NCBI GenBank assembly: GCA_000934455.1
Contig: KN882314.1
Location: 125,856 to 148,706 of the forward strand
Source: Apostichopus parvimensis
Lineage: Eukaryota; Echinodermata; Holothuroidea; Aspidochirotida; Stichopodidae
DNA length: 22,851 bases
Reading direction: 5' to 3'
Below, piece by piece: positions 10,738-20,589 of the stretch. Numbering within the stretch: the stretch's first letter is position 1; every line of letters starts with the position of its first letter. The position numbers and the translations under genes are program-made. Below the pieces are notes generated by a model. The model was not told the DNA's origin and made no database searches. It saw nothing but the letters and a program-made list of their open reading frames with translations.

Positions 10738-11182
10738 GTTAGCCTTAAAGGAGCTTTCCAGAGTTTTAGCGTGATTTAGAAATCTCGACGTTTAAGTATC
10801 TTTCTAACCGGAATAGTTGCTATTGAAACATAACAGTCGATATTTTATTTTCTTGGACTATAAAATATAAAGGCTAAAAAAATTCCGTAAAATCGCATCC
10901 AGTAATTGAAATATGGCATTTATAAGTAGAAATATTGTCAAATATTTTGTGCTTCAAGTTATACTGGCACTTGGATGATAGGTAGTTTCGCGTATAGCGA
11001 GACGTAGGTAAAAAATCAACTTGTTTCTTCATATTGTCTTCATATATAGTGCATATAACTGTGTACACACATACAGTTATAGGCCTAGATTTAGTCATAA
11101 ATGTAAAGTTATATATAATAACATAAATGTTCACACAACCGGTCCAATATAATGCTAACAACTAAACCGAGTACTCCTTTAA
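10738..11182. mobile_element. Possible MITE-like element bounded by TTAAAGGAG ends
   Basis: The left edge is TTAAAGGAG (10745-10753) and the right edge its inverse, CTCCTTTAA (11174-11182), a 9-bp terminal inverted repeat that includes a TTAA at each outer end, about 438 bp apart. The left 17-mer (10738-10754) is repeated inverted at 201-217, which supports a repeat-family terminus. The interior is AT-rich with no transposase. TTAA target duplications are typical of piggyBac-type elements (known), but the ends here lack a clear CCC start, so the class is uncertain. Short AT-rich inverted repeats can also arise by chance. Confidence 0.3.
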
Positions 11183-12200
11183 AGGGCAACACGTACGCCT
11201 ATAACTACAATCGGCCAGCGATATTAAACCATGTCTCGGAAGTTTTGTAGATGTGATAAATCTGTTCATTGACCAGAAACATCTGATATTTTAGTTTTCT
11301 ATTAGTCTCTAATTGCAATAGAATCCCTTAATCCTCACTGTCCGTGCAATAGCCTATAATCGAAAACGTGTATAAGGGTGTTCTTACATACGGGAACTGA
11401 AGTAGTAGCACTGCGCATGACAACTGGAGACCCCGGTAACGAACGGCCGTCATTTTTATGGAACGCCAAACGTGACTCTTGATATTCCATCATGTATATA
11501 TAGGCCTATATATAGCCGCTATTTTTTATATGTCCAATAACATATTCATACAGTACATCATAGTTTGCAATTTGTGGTAATGTAGGCATTCCTTAATTTC
11601 TGCCAATGTTTTTCTTATGCAACGTTATTTTCGTAGAAATTATGGTATCTACCGATACTTGTATCTGCCCCTTGCCAACCCCCCACTCTTTGAACGTTAC
11701 AAAAAGTATGGTCTAGTCGTAGTGATTCATCCACAACATATATACTCGCACAGCTAACGAGTCATTCTCCATCATCCCCCCCCCCCCCCCCCCGGGCCTT
11801 CTCAACCTATCCCCAATCCCTTGTTATGCATCTAGCTAAAACAAATATGCCAGAAATCTATTTAAAAAAGGAAAGAAGATCCTCCATAAAAAATAAATCA
11901 CATTTCTTTTGCTACAACTATATGGGCATTTGTACGCATGTATCAGATTAAAATATGTAATTTGATCCTGCCCGGTATCTGCTAAGTAATTCGGTGTTTA
12001 AAAAAATCCATTCTATTAAGCAAATTCATTACATTTTAGCCAAGTTTATATCAAATTTAAGAGTCAACAAAGACGATCTTTTTCATCTAAAAATAGCCAT
12101 TTTGGCTGAGCTTTTTGCTACGAATATCAAATGATAACATCTAGGCCGCTGTTGGAGAGTATCACGTGATAATATCATTTCACAGAATGACTACAAAAAT
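11183..12200. other. Non-coding DNA with a palindrome and a C18 run
   Basis: No gene was recognised. It holds a 20-bp perfect palindrome at 11495-11514 and a run of 18 C at 11776-11793 followed directly by GGG. Confidence 0.55.
11495..11514. repeat. 20-bp perfect palindrome around AGGCCT
   Basis: TATATATAGGCCTATATATA is fully self-complementary. It has the same AGGCCT centre as the 15-bp minisatellite unit at 2261-2640, but stands alone. Confidence 0.8.
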
Positions 12201-12276
12201 CATCACATATCATCACATATCATCACACATCACATATCATCACATATCATCACATACCATCACATATATATTGATG
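12201..12276. repeat. 10-bp (CATCACATAT)n microsatellite
   Basis: About seven units of a 10-bp repeat, one of them shortened to CATCACA. It explains the His/Ser/Thr-rich frame at 12166-12351. Confidence 0.9.
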
Positions 12277-13526
12277 TCAGTTAAAGGTACATTCCGGTAT
12301 ATCAAGGGATACATCATTATCTTGCCCCTAGCTCGAGATACGGTTGTCTGAATGTAACCTAGTTTGAATAGCTAAAACCCTTGATTCTTGCGGCATGGGA
12401 ATGGATCACAGCATAGGTAGTATGTGATGTCATAACGGTAACTTTTCAAGTTCAAATGTACATCTTCTCTATTTTAGAATCTTTGCTTTGATATTATCTT
12501 AACCATGTATGATATATTTGGAATGTTTGCGTATAGTTGCCAACTGCGACTTTTTCCTTCCTTGTAGAAACGTGATAGTTTGTTCTGTGGATAAGTGACT
12601 AAGACATTTTAATGAAAATAAACTTTCCCATTTTACAGGTCAAATTAAACACGATCATTCACTGTGCTGTTAGCAGATGCAAATCCCAAAATATGCACTT
12701 ACTTTAAAACATTCATATTTTCGCAGTACAAAATGCTAGAAGGATGCAGATTTGACCTCTACAACATGCAGAATAAATTCCCCGCATTCTTCAAACTTCG
12801 GCTTCTGGAATACCTCTTTAAGCGCACGCACACCTTTGCCAGAAAAGACCCCCAAAAAACGGGCATTGTATACCCCTTTAAAGGGTTTCTGTAATAGCAA
12901 AACCTGTGATACTTATTTATTTCATTTACTAACATACCAAGCACCTAAACATGTTATAAACAAAATATATAAACCGACGGTTTGATTGTCAAAAAGCAAA
13001 CCGTTTGTCATCTTTTTAAAGCACGCATGCTTGGGAAAAGTTCAAACATTTGTTTATGCTATATCTATATATCAACCATACGTGATTTACATGTGTTTAA
13101 AATAAATACAAATTTAAACTCAATTACGTTTCTGTGAGTTCTTGTTACTGGAGTTTTTAACATTCATCATATCTTAATTTTGATCTTAGGACCTCGCTAA
13201 AGATCTGGTTAATATTTCGGTGTAACGGTGCATATGTTTTAATGGTGATTCATGTTTGATTCATGGCTGTGATCTATGATTTGATTACAACAAAATGGGA
13301 ATGATTTCAACTCATTTTCTTAGCATAAATATATGTATTTTTTTTATGCTTCAAGAGTTGAAAGAGTTACCTTTTGTTCTCCACAGGCATCGTCTTTATA
13401 TATATATATTTTTTTTTTATTGCGAGGGGGGAAGGGAGGGATTTTTTTTATTTGACCCATAAATTTGTCCGGACTTTATGGTCTACGCATTTCCTTCTTT
13501 TTCATATCTTTCTGTGTCGCCAGTAG
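12277..13526. other. Non-coding DNA upstream of the candidate exon
   Basis: No supported gene. A plus-strand frame at 12664-12894 (77 codons) has some coding-like composition, but it overlaps a TTAAAG-type element end and the 12-bp palindrome CCCTTTAAAGGG (12874-12885), so repeat origin is more likely. A competing-hairpin locus lies at 12971-13003. Confidence 0.5.
12971..13003. other. Three-arm inverted repeat
   Basis: AAACCG (12971-12976) pairs with CGGTTT (12978-12983). The overlapping CGGTTTG (12978-12984) also pairs with CAAACCG (12997-13003) across a 12-base loop. The central arm therefore has two mutually exclusive partners. Confidence 0.5.
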
Positions 13527-13700
13527 GGTGAAGCGGAAGGAAAAGTAAGGGTAAACATATACAAGGATGAACATGAATCTTACGGAGTGGTATCTCTCAT
13601 TGAAAATTGTCACAAATTGCGACATTTAATAATGGAAGTATTTGAAGATATATTTTCCAAAATTACGACGGACGGATTTGTTACATGCCATGATGCTGAG
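13527..13700 (+). CDS. Candidate internal exon, LRR-like (F-box/LRR flavour)
   Basis: This is a 58-codon open segment between plausible splice sites. Upstream is a pyrimidine-rich tract (about 13485-13520) ending in a tandem CAGTAG acceptor. The exon must use the second AG because TAG is otherwise an in-frame stop. The right edge is GAG followed by GTGTGG, an acceptable donor, leaving phase 0. The translation is well balanced, with charged and hydrophobic residues. Residues about 21-34 read VVSLIENCHKLRHL, and about 40-47 read FSKITTDG. The LxxxCxxLxxL...KIT.DG spacing resembles leucine-rich repeats of the F-box/LRR (AMN1-like) type (known family pattern). No F-box is visible in the window, so the parent gene would extend upstream. 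It could instead be a chance frame or part of an unknown gene. Confidence 0.35.
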
Positions 13701-13715
13701 GTGTGGTACAGTGAA

Positions 13716-13743
<28 letters not shown>
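13716..13743. repeat. (TA)14 microsatellite
   Basis: Pure TA dinucleotide repeat inside the proposed intron between the two candidate exons. It generates an IYIYIY run in the frame that reads through. Confidence 0.95.
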
Positions 13744-13746
<3 letters not shown>

Positions 13747-13897
13747 ATGTGATCAAAGATGTCACTGAGATAGTAACTTACCAATACATTGCGTTCTTTC
13801 TGTTTTATTTATTTATTTGAATAATTTTCCGATTTAATTTATTTATGACTTGAAATGTCAAAGTTTTGGTTTTCTTTTCCTTCTTTCTTTTTTACAG

Positions 13898-13981
13898 GAA
13901 CTTGCGGCTGGTAATTATTCTCGGAAAATTTTACAGCATTTCTTCTTTCTTTCTTTCTTTGTTTCAATCAAAGGGAGGTGA
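13898..13981 (+). CDS. Candidate terminal exon following the LRR-like exon
   Basis: Directly upstream is a textbook 3' splice site: a long C/T tract (about 13866-13893) ending TTTACAG. Read in phase 0 from GAA at 13898, it gives 27 codons and then TGA (13979-13981). The peptide begins ELAAGNYSRKILQ and then turns Phe-rich because of a TTTC repeat at 13943-13960. It would join the upstream exon in frame across a 197-bp intron. The second half is low complexity, so the true exon may be shorter, or the next donor may be the GTAATT at 13911. No domain is recognised. Confidence 0.22.
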   Translation, partial: ELAAGNYSRKILQHFFFLSFFVSIKGR

Positions 13982-15230
13982 TTTCAGAGGGCGGCTATTA
14001 CACTGCAGAGCGAGTAATGTATATAGAGGGCAGGTTTTATAAATGGCTTCGAAAGTAGAGGTCGGGGTTATCGCCTCATCAAATTCATAAATAACCGCAG
14101 TATTGTCCCCCACCCACCCCACACCCACCCCTAACCTTTTATGACGATGTCTTCTTTCCGACTACCGTAAATTTACAGTTTATGTGTTTTGTTTATTAAT
14201 GTAAAATTTGAGGAAATGTATAGTGTTTACTAAAAGTTTCCCTTTCATTTCGTTTCGATTTCAGTTTTAGGCACGATTTGAAAATGAAATCTAGAGAGCG
14301 AGAAGTTTCTGTTTAAAAGCTGGAAAGTCGCGTCTCATTATATTAAAATCAAATCAACTTAGCCCATGCATGTGTTTCCCCTCAAGCTTCACCTGCCCTC
14401 CCCTTCTCCCTCAACTCAACATTTGTAACGATATGAATTAACAACGCTGCAAGAGGGAAGATTTTTTCGTTTTTCCTCTCAAAATATTATTTTGAAATCA
14501 GAGCTTATATAGTTGGACAATACTCTGATATGGATACAAGAATATATTAATTTCCACCCGGAGTGTTATACGCAAATTAGAAAAAGGGTGTATAGTTTAT
14601 AAATTTGTAAACCTATATGATGTACTATATACGTGTCGATAGGTGTTCACGGAAGTGGTGATCGATCAATCGATTACTTGGATATCTGTATTTTGAGTGA
14701 AGACCGTAATTTCCAAAATGTGAAGAAGGAAACACTCTTGTAAACTTAAAGGTAACTGCTTTCCAGTAATCAAGAACAGAGAAAGACGGCGTTCCAAGAC
14801 ACTTCTAATGATAAGATCTCTACAAATGCCAAACCAACCCATTACTTACTTTCTCCCCCCCCCCCCACACCCCACCACCCCTTTGGGGGGGGGATAACGA
14901 CAAACACAAGTCATGCCACTTCAGCCTTGGATAAATAACAATTATTTTGGTAAATTTTACAACTTTTTAATGGTCTACGGACACCACCTATGAACAACAT
15001 TGTCCTAATCACTCTAATAGGCATTATCAATCATGAAAATATCTGCATCTCCCATCAAACTCCATCAAAGATTGAACATTTTACAAAGTAATTTCTTAAT
15101 TCTAGTTTTATAAATGAATAAGCATTAGCTCATTATGCACATTGATGATGTAAAGGGAGTGACTGCCTAATTTTCTGTTATGTTATCTCTTTGTTTTAAC
15201 AACCTTCGCTTAAAGGACACTGACCCCAGG
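13982..15230. other. Non-coding DNA with C-rich blocks
   Basis: No gene was recognised. A C-rich block of potential G-quadruplex on the minus strand lies at 14107-14131 (repeated CCCACC). A C12 run (14855-14866) is followed by CCACCACCCC and a G9 run (14885-14893), so a C/G fold-back is possible. Confidence 0.55.
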
Positions 15231-15255
15231 ATTGTGGTCTAAGGCGATTTTGTCA

Positions 15256-15465
15256 AAAAAATTAATGGAATCCTTGAAAAAAAAGAAAAACAAAATAATA
15301 AAAAGAAGAAACGGGGCCTGGAAAGAAGGGGGTAAACTAATAAAGCCCAAAAATAAAAAATTTGAAGAACCCAAAAAAGAAGTTCCCAAAATTATCAAAA
15401 ACTCAAAAGGGGAAAACCTGGAAAACAAAAAAACCTTTCAGGAAAAATTTCAACAGATTTTGAAT
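15256..15465. repeat. A-rich, strongly purine-biased tract
   Basis: The plus strand is dominated by A with short runs of G and C and few T. It encodes a Lys-rich 88-codon frame (15232-15498) with no domain, which I attribute to base bias. The many 3-8 base homopolymer steps (AAAA, GGGG, CCC, AAAAAAA) look unlike the flanks and may reflect low-quality assembly. Confidence 0.5.
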
Positions 15466-15670
15466 GAGACTATCACACACAACAAATGTACTGAATAAGG
15501 GGCAAATTGGTTAGGTATCCGTATTATGTAAGTGTCCGTATTAAATAATGGCTTACCATTAACAACATATCGCATGGAACGAGCCAACTTTATCATGTCC
15601 AGTTGCCATAGATTTAAAAGTTCAGCGCTTAACTCGCATGGTAGTACAGAGAGTCCAAATACTTATCTTT

Positions 15671-15690
15671 AATAATAACAATAATAATAA
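15671..15690 (-). repeat. LINE 3' terminal (ATT)n
   Basis: AATAATAACAATAATAATAA on the plus strand is the ATT/TTA tail at the 3' end of the LINE fragment and marks its insertion boundary. Confidence 0.8.
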
Positions 15691-16245
15691 ACATTTATAT
15701 AGCGCTTTACATAACGAATATCTCAAAGCGCTTTACAAAGAATGCAGAGAAAAAACACTACTAATTTAAGTACTTAGCAAAGAGGAAGGTTTTGAGATGA
15801 GACTTGAAAGTTTGAAACTTATTATCAAGTGCACGAAGAGACTGTGGTATAAGTTATTCCACAAACGTGGCGCGCAAACATGGAACGCCCTATCGCCGTA
15901 GAACTTGGTATTTCCAATAGGTTGGTGGAGACCATATGCATTTTAGCGAAGGGTGCGCCCACTACTGCGTAAGGGTGTCAGTCAAACAAGCCGGTGCCAT
16001 GTTATGTAAAATTTTGAATGTAAGACTTAATAATGTTATATTCAATCCGCTGCTGAATTGGAAGCCAGTGTAATTCTTGCAAGACAGGGGTAATGTGATC
16101 TCTTTGGGGAGGGGGGGGGGGTTGGTTAAGTTACAAGGCGAGCAGCGAATTTTGCAGAAGTTGAAGTTTTTGAATTTGAAAGGCCGAAAAGCAAACTGTT
16201 GTAATCATCCAATCGAGGAGGTGACGAAGGTATGAATTAATTTAA
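15671..16245 (-). mobile_element. Non-LTR retrotransposon (L2/CR1-like LINE) 3' fragment
   Basis: On the minus strand the conserved C-terminal part of a LINE reverse-transcriptase ORF is recognisable in several frames. In order they are HTFVTSS and RLDDYNSLLFGL (about 16175-16240), an AARLVT-like block, LQELHWLPIQQRIEYNIIKS (about 16030-16090), YGDRAFHVCAPRLWNNL (about 15850-15905), and FKSHLKTFLFAKYLN followed by TAG at 15761-15763. At least three frameshifts, in-frame stops and a G11 run at 16111-16121 show that it is dead. The 3' UTR has two AGCGCTTTAC boxes (15701-15710, 15727-15736) and ends in an ATT repeat (15671-15690), typical of L2/CR1-group tails in invertebrate deuterostomes. The 5' part is truncated, the usual result of target-primed reverse transcription. 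It could be a non-autonomous relative, but the coding motifs favour a true LINE copy. Confidence 0.88.
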
Positions 16246-17290
16246 AGAGTAATTGTCTGAAAACCTGGTGCTATAGTGATTCACGATGTGGTATTTAAAA
16301 TGATAGCCTATCGAAAATTGTATCCTGCGCTTAATTTGCCTCAGTTTTCCTTTTCCATGGTTCGTAAAATGTGTTCAAAAATGTTAGTTTCTGTCTGGAA
16401 TTCTTTAGAATGTTTCACAAATTTGCTATCATGTGAGATTTTGCAAATAGCTTAGTTAAAGGTCACTAGCTTTTGTTTTCTCTTTTTTTCTCTCTTTCTC
16501 TCTTCCTCTGTTTTTGCATTGTTTCGATTTCTTTTGTGTAGTGACGTAGGTTTCGGGATGCTTTGGTTATAATCTAGAAAACAACATAGATATGTGACGT
16601 CATTCGTGGTTTATTCTCTTTGCTGACAGCAACAGATAGAGAAAAGTCACTTCCTTGATTCTAAGAATTTGTCTTTGCCATAAAACTAAATAAAAGTTTG
16701 ACAAAAAAAGAAGATTTTTAGTCGAATGATGCATTAATCTGGTATAAAAAGTTTAATTTAATCAGGTGATTGACCTAACGTATACTTGAAATGTATGGAA
16801 AATAATGAAACTATCGCAATTCTAAAATGTAGGTGTATTAGGGTTATATACGTCTGTGAAATTCTAATTTTTACATTTTCTGCAATTTAAATATAGATTT
16901 CACAATGATTTTACAAGAAAAAGGGGACTGGTCATCACTTCCGGTATATGATGAAACACTTGGGAAGTCCGCTCTATATAGCTTCAGTGTGTGGGGCTGC
17001 TCATAGAAGAGTCAAAGGTTATATAACATTTCTGTTCCTATGATTAATGTCTTCAACGAAAACCTCGCGAAAGGAAAACGATGCGATTTAGTATAATGTA
17101 AACAATGACATCCTTTACGCTTTCGATTATTTCTCGGTAAGGGATACTTGTCAAAGACTTTAAAAAAGATGGATGTTATAACCTTCAATTTGTCATATAC
17201 ACCTTTAAAATAAATCGTCGAAGAAATAATATTAAAGAATTTTTTTTTTAGTCTCTTAAATATCTATAGAAGCCATAGATGATTCACGAT
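16246..17290. other. Non-coding DNA
   Basis: No gene was recognised. A pyrimidine-rich tract (about 16478-16510) and a perfect CRE (16595-16602) are present. Confidence 0.55.
16595..16602. promoter_or_regulatory. Perfect CRE palindrome
   Basis: TGACGTCA, the second of three perfect copies in the window. No associated gene start is supported. Confidence 0.3.
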
Positions 17291-17299
17291 CTTAGGATT

Positions 17300-17530
17300 C
17301 ATCATGTTTGGTAACGGTTCACCTCGCGTCACGGTCCACGTTTTTAAATCGCATTGTACACGTGATTTATTTCTTAAGGGTGGCGAGAAAACCCCCTCAG
17401 TCGTTTGTTAGGCCCGTCGCGAGACAGAAGCTTGTAAACAGTGCGGGAGAAGGGCTAAGCCATGCGGCGTCTTGGTGTAGTAATGCGGCAGGTCCATGCA
17501 TGGTCTTGGTTTACGTGATAGAACATATGT
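17300..17530. other. Local GC- and CpG-richer islet
   Basis: By eye this block has more CG dinucleotides (CTCGCGTCACGG, CCCGTCGCGAGAC) than the surrounding DNA. It supports an 84-codon plus-strand frame (17308-17559) without recognisable motifs. It could be an exon, an untranslated leader or a small CpG-rich regulatory element; I cannot tell. Confidence 0.3.
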
Positions 17531-17559
17531 ACTATAGTATACGTAGCCTATATAATTAG

Positions 17560-18276
17560 GTATTTCGTATTTGTTGAAATGTCGGCGGAGGGAGGGACGG
17601 GAAACTTTCCCGGCATTTTTGCTTTATAACAGAATTATTACTTGGACGGTCGTTCTGTGTATACAATGTGGTATGTATTAGTGACGTACGTTTATGTTAC
17701 TTTCCAGCGTTGGTAGTATACAGTTGACGTGAATGGTTTGTATCAAATACTTAAGCTGGGATCACGTGCGTGGTGCATGGGAGCCAAGTTATGTTTCGTA
17801 AGTGCAACATAAAAAGGGGAACGTGGGGGTGACTACGCTTTTTGCTATTACTTTAGTGCAAACGTGGCAAACTAAATGTAACTTTTATAAGACATTTATT
17901 TATATTATTGACACATTTGAAAATGACTTAAATCAAGCAGAAGGGTTGTGGGGGAGGGGGTTGGGTGGGGAGAGGTTGAATGCACTTAATGGTGATCGAT
18001 CAATTGTTATAGAGAACAATGCAAAGACCTATATAACAAGACACCAAGCAGTTGATAAGTGGTGTAATGTCACAAACAGCGAGTTAATTGCAACTAGATC
18101 AATCAGCAATTTGTAAGGAATATGATACCCCCTCCCCGTCACCAGCCCCAAGATTTTCACAGCAGTTTTGCCGCCAAAAATCACCATTTCAACACCACTG
18201 ATCATTTAGTGCCTTTTTACCCACCAGTCCACCCATCTCTTCTAACCGGTTTGAGGGTCCCTGTAAAGAAGATTCT
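17560..18276. other. Non-coding DNA
   Basis: No supported gene. A 104-codon frame at 17802-18116 starts from a non-ATG codon, contains a G-rich low-complexity stretch and has no motif. Confidence 0.5.
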
Positions 18277-18288
18277 CCCCCCCCCCCC
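18277..18288. repeat. C12 homopolymer
   Basis: Uninterrupted run of 12 C, one of several long C or G runs in the window. Confidence 0.95.
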
Positions 18289-18360
18289 ACCCCAGGTATT
18301 GATTTAGTCTCAAAGCGTTCTACGTTTGATGTCGACAGACACTCCCTTCCCTCTCTTACC

Positions 18361-18409
18361 AGGGAGCTGCTACTCTTCTAACGTTAGAGTAGCAGCTCCC
18401 TGCTCTAAC
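18361..18409. other. Competing hairpins around a 41-bp inverted repeat
   Basis: AGGGAGCTGCTACTCT (18361-18376) is perfectly complementary to AGAGTAGCAGCTCCCT (18386-18401), a 16-bp stem with a 9-base loop. CTAAC/GTTAG (18378-18387) can also pair if a CTT bulge is allowed. GTTAGAG (18383-18389) additionally pairs with CTCTAAC (18403-18409), and AGCAG with CTGCT inside it, so the middle arm has two alternative partners. No U-run follows and no gene abuts it. It may be a mobile-element end or a folded small RNA. Confidence 0.75.
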
Positions 18410-18419
18410 TATATACGTT

Positions 18420-19590
18420 GTTATATGAGGAGTATACTTTCCCATCTGACTTACATAATAATTTGGAAGTTTGCAATATGCATCATGTGGCGGCCTACTT
18501 GACTAAGATAATGTGTCCTATGGGATACCACTGTCAGTATATTTCTTTCTTTATTCAATTAAAAAACAGAAAGTTGAGAGGTATAATAAATACCAAACAT
18601 AAGACCTCGTTGCAAGGATATAAACTTAGCGTATATAATATAGTTGTTCATATATTTTCCTACACGTATTGGTAAAGGTACGGCGTAATCCAATAGCCTT
18701 GAGGCTATGAAAAAATGCTATAAAAATCAAGTAATAGCCTTCAAGTTTAAGAGAACACCCGCATTCGATTTTTTCGGTCTTTGTGGACTGTTTCAGGGGG
18801 CAAAATGTGTGCCATCCAACGACGTAGCGAAAACACTAAGGCATTAAAAATGAAAAGGTCAGGTAGACATTCTTTAGCCCTGCAAATACCTATTTGTGGC
18901 AAAGACCGTTCAAATTTCATCTTTTCACGAACTTTGATTGTTGTCAAGAACATGTCTGGCGGCCATGTGTGTGAATGGAATCCGCACAATCGACTTCAGA
19001 CTGGATTTAAAATGTCTTTATAATTCTCCTGATTATAAACAACTCACAATAGACGCCCTGTTCCCCTAACGTCTTCGATCCTCAGAGTTTCGTAAATACT
19101 AAAGGGTGTGTACCCCCCTGATGAAGTATATGAACTAACCGTCCCATATCGTCCCATACACATACTACTCGTTCATTCGTGCCATATACAGACTGACTAA
19201 CACATACGAAGTCATATGTCTTGGTGAGATCAATGTGAACTCTATAAGACCAATCACAAACTGTACCCCAAAACAGGAGTAATTTTACCTTTTTCCGTCA
19301 TTTGAGAAATCTCAAAGTGAAAAAGAGAAAGAAAAAACCGCTGTGAAATAAGAGTAAATGTTCCATGAAGTTTTGAAGGTTAAATGAGAAGAGTGAATTA
19401 TTTTTTATTATATTGCTTTTAAAAGCAAATAAGACTGAAAAAAATCCCTATGTTGGTAAGGGGGTTAACGATTCTCAAATTTACAGTAAATTGTGACGAC
19501 GTCAATACAGTGAAGAAAAAAAGAAAGAAGGACGTCCCAAAGTGCAGTTAAAAACTAGTCAAATTCGTATCTACTGTACCCTTCTGTTAC
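18420..19590. other. Non-coding DNA
   Basis: No supported gene. Overlapping frames on both strands at 18747-19023 have no recognisable motif, and neither strand is favoured. Confidence 0.5.
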
Positions 19591-20010
19591 CCCTCCCAAT
19601 TCCTACCACCATGCCTCACTCTACCCACCTGCCACCCCTAACTCGACCACCCCTGCCTCCCCCACTATTTTCACTAACCCTTTGTGAAGTGGAGTGACCA
19701 GGTGGCATTTTCTAGACTGGACTTCTGCCATTCGGAAAATTGGGACAACGACGATAACACTGCATGTAAGTTCATCCCGTGCACCTCCATCGTTTCAACC
19801 ACTTTGACGGTGGTCGCGCAAATATGTATGGGTGTTATTAACTTGGTCATTGTATCTCCTGATGTGAAAAAGCTTGTTTTTTTAATTAGCTCCCTGCTTC
19901 AATCGTTTCCCCTCTCCATTTTCCGACTGCTTCCCCACCCCACCCCCACCCCCTTGACTCTGCTCACTCGCCCCAACGCCCTCACCTCTACACCCCCGGT
20001 TATCTTCATT
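19591..20010. other. Two C-rich tracts flanking a short open segment
   Basis: CCACC/CCCC-rich tracts lie at about 19591-19680 and 19927-20000 (potential G-quadruplex on the minus strand). Between them a plus-strand frame (19684-20061) reads fairly naturally for its first 75 residues and then becomes Pro/Leu/Thr-rich because of the C tract. A possible donor (GTAAGT) lies near 19766. It is unidentified and too weak to call as an exon. Confidence 0.35.
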
Positions 20011-20355
20011 CATCACCCCCTTCTGTGTTATCTGAAGTCTATGCAAACGAATGCGTTTTAAAGTTTGTTACGCGCATTAATTCCTATATCTAATACAACG
20101 TTTCTGTCTTAAAATACTCAAGTCCTTTTCAAATAGCTATACTCGAGCCTATATATTGTCTAATGCGAGTTTCGGTAGCCATAAAAATGGAAACTGTTGG
20201 CTCTCAGTAACTTGAATAGTTTACACAAACGACTTTAAACAAGTCTACTCTAATTTCAATTGAAATACCATTCCGATTAGCATATCAGTAGACTCATGCA
20301 GTCCATGGAAATGTCAAGGACCTCTTAAATCGCCCAAAATCTGTTCTTGAGATCT

Positions 20356-20568
20356 TTATAGTCTTCCCATACCCTTCTTGATAACCGATCTGGATATTTC
20401 ATGATAAAGCCTTTTTCTCCTTTGAGAATGGTCAACTATCATTCCTTCTGCTTTTATCCTTTGGTTGAACGTGTCTCCCTGACTATACTGGTAAACAGGT
20501 TCTATTTCACCATAGCAAAACCCTCCCTCGGGCTCCTTGCTCCAACTTGAATGGTTCTTCAGCGGCAA
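20356..20568 (-). CDS. Candidate exon, unidentified protein
   Basis: The minus-strand open segment encodes 70 residues and a stop. It follows a pyrimidine-rich sequence ending CTCCGCAG, a good acceptor, that would start the exon in phase 0 at TTG (20568). The frame in fact stays open 13 codons further upstream. The composition is strikingly protein-like, for example EPEGGFCYGEIEPVYQYSQG followed by a basic, charged segment ending SQRRKRLYHEISRSVIKKG. An alternative internal donor GTATGG at 20367-20372 would give a 196-base exon. I do not recognise the family; there is no signal peptide or membrane segment. GC content is higher than in the flanks. It could be an exon, a decayed mobile-element ORF, or chance. 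Confidence 0.28.
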   Translation of the reverse strand: MPLKNHSSWSKEPEGGFCYGEIEPVYQYSQGDTFNQRIKAEGMIVDHSQRRKRLYHEISRSVIKKGMGRL

Positions 20569-20589
20569 CTGCGGAGCAAGACGACAAAG

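Noticed and set aside
12664..12894. 77-codon frame after a TTTTACAG acceptor-like site
   Set aside because: It overlaps TTAAAG-type repeat-end sequence and a CCCTTTAAAGGG palindrome, and competing frames are open on both strands.
15232..15498. Lys-rich 88-codon frame, superficially like a nuclear charged protein
   Set aside because: The amino-acid bias follows directly from the A-rich purine tract; it has no domain and starts from a non-ATG codon.
17802..18116. 104-codon plus-strand frame
   Set aside because: Non-ATG start, internal low-complexity G-rich part and no recognisable motif.
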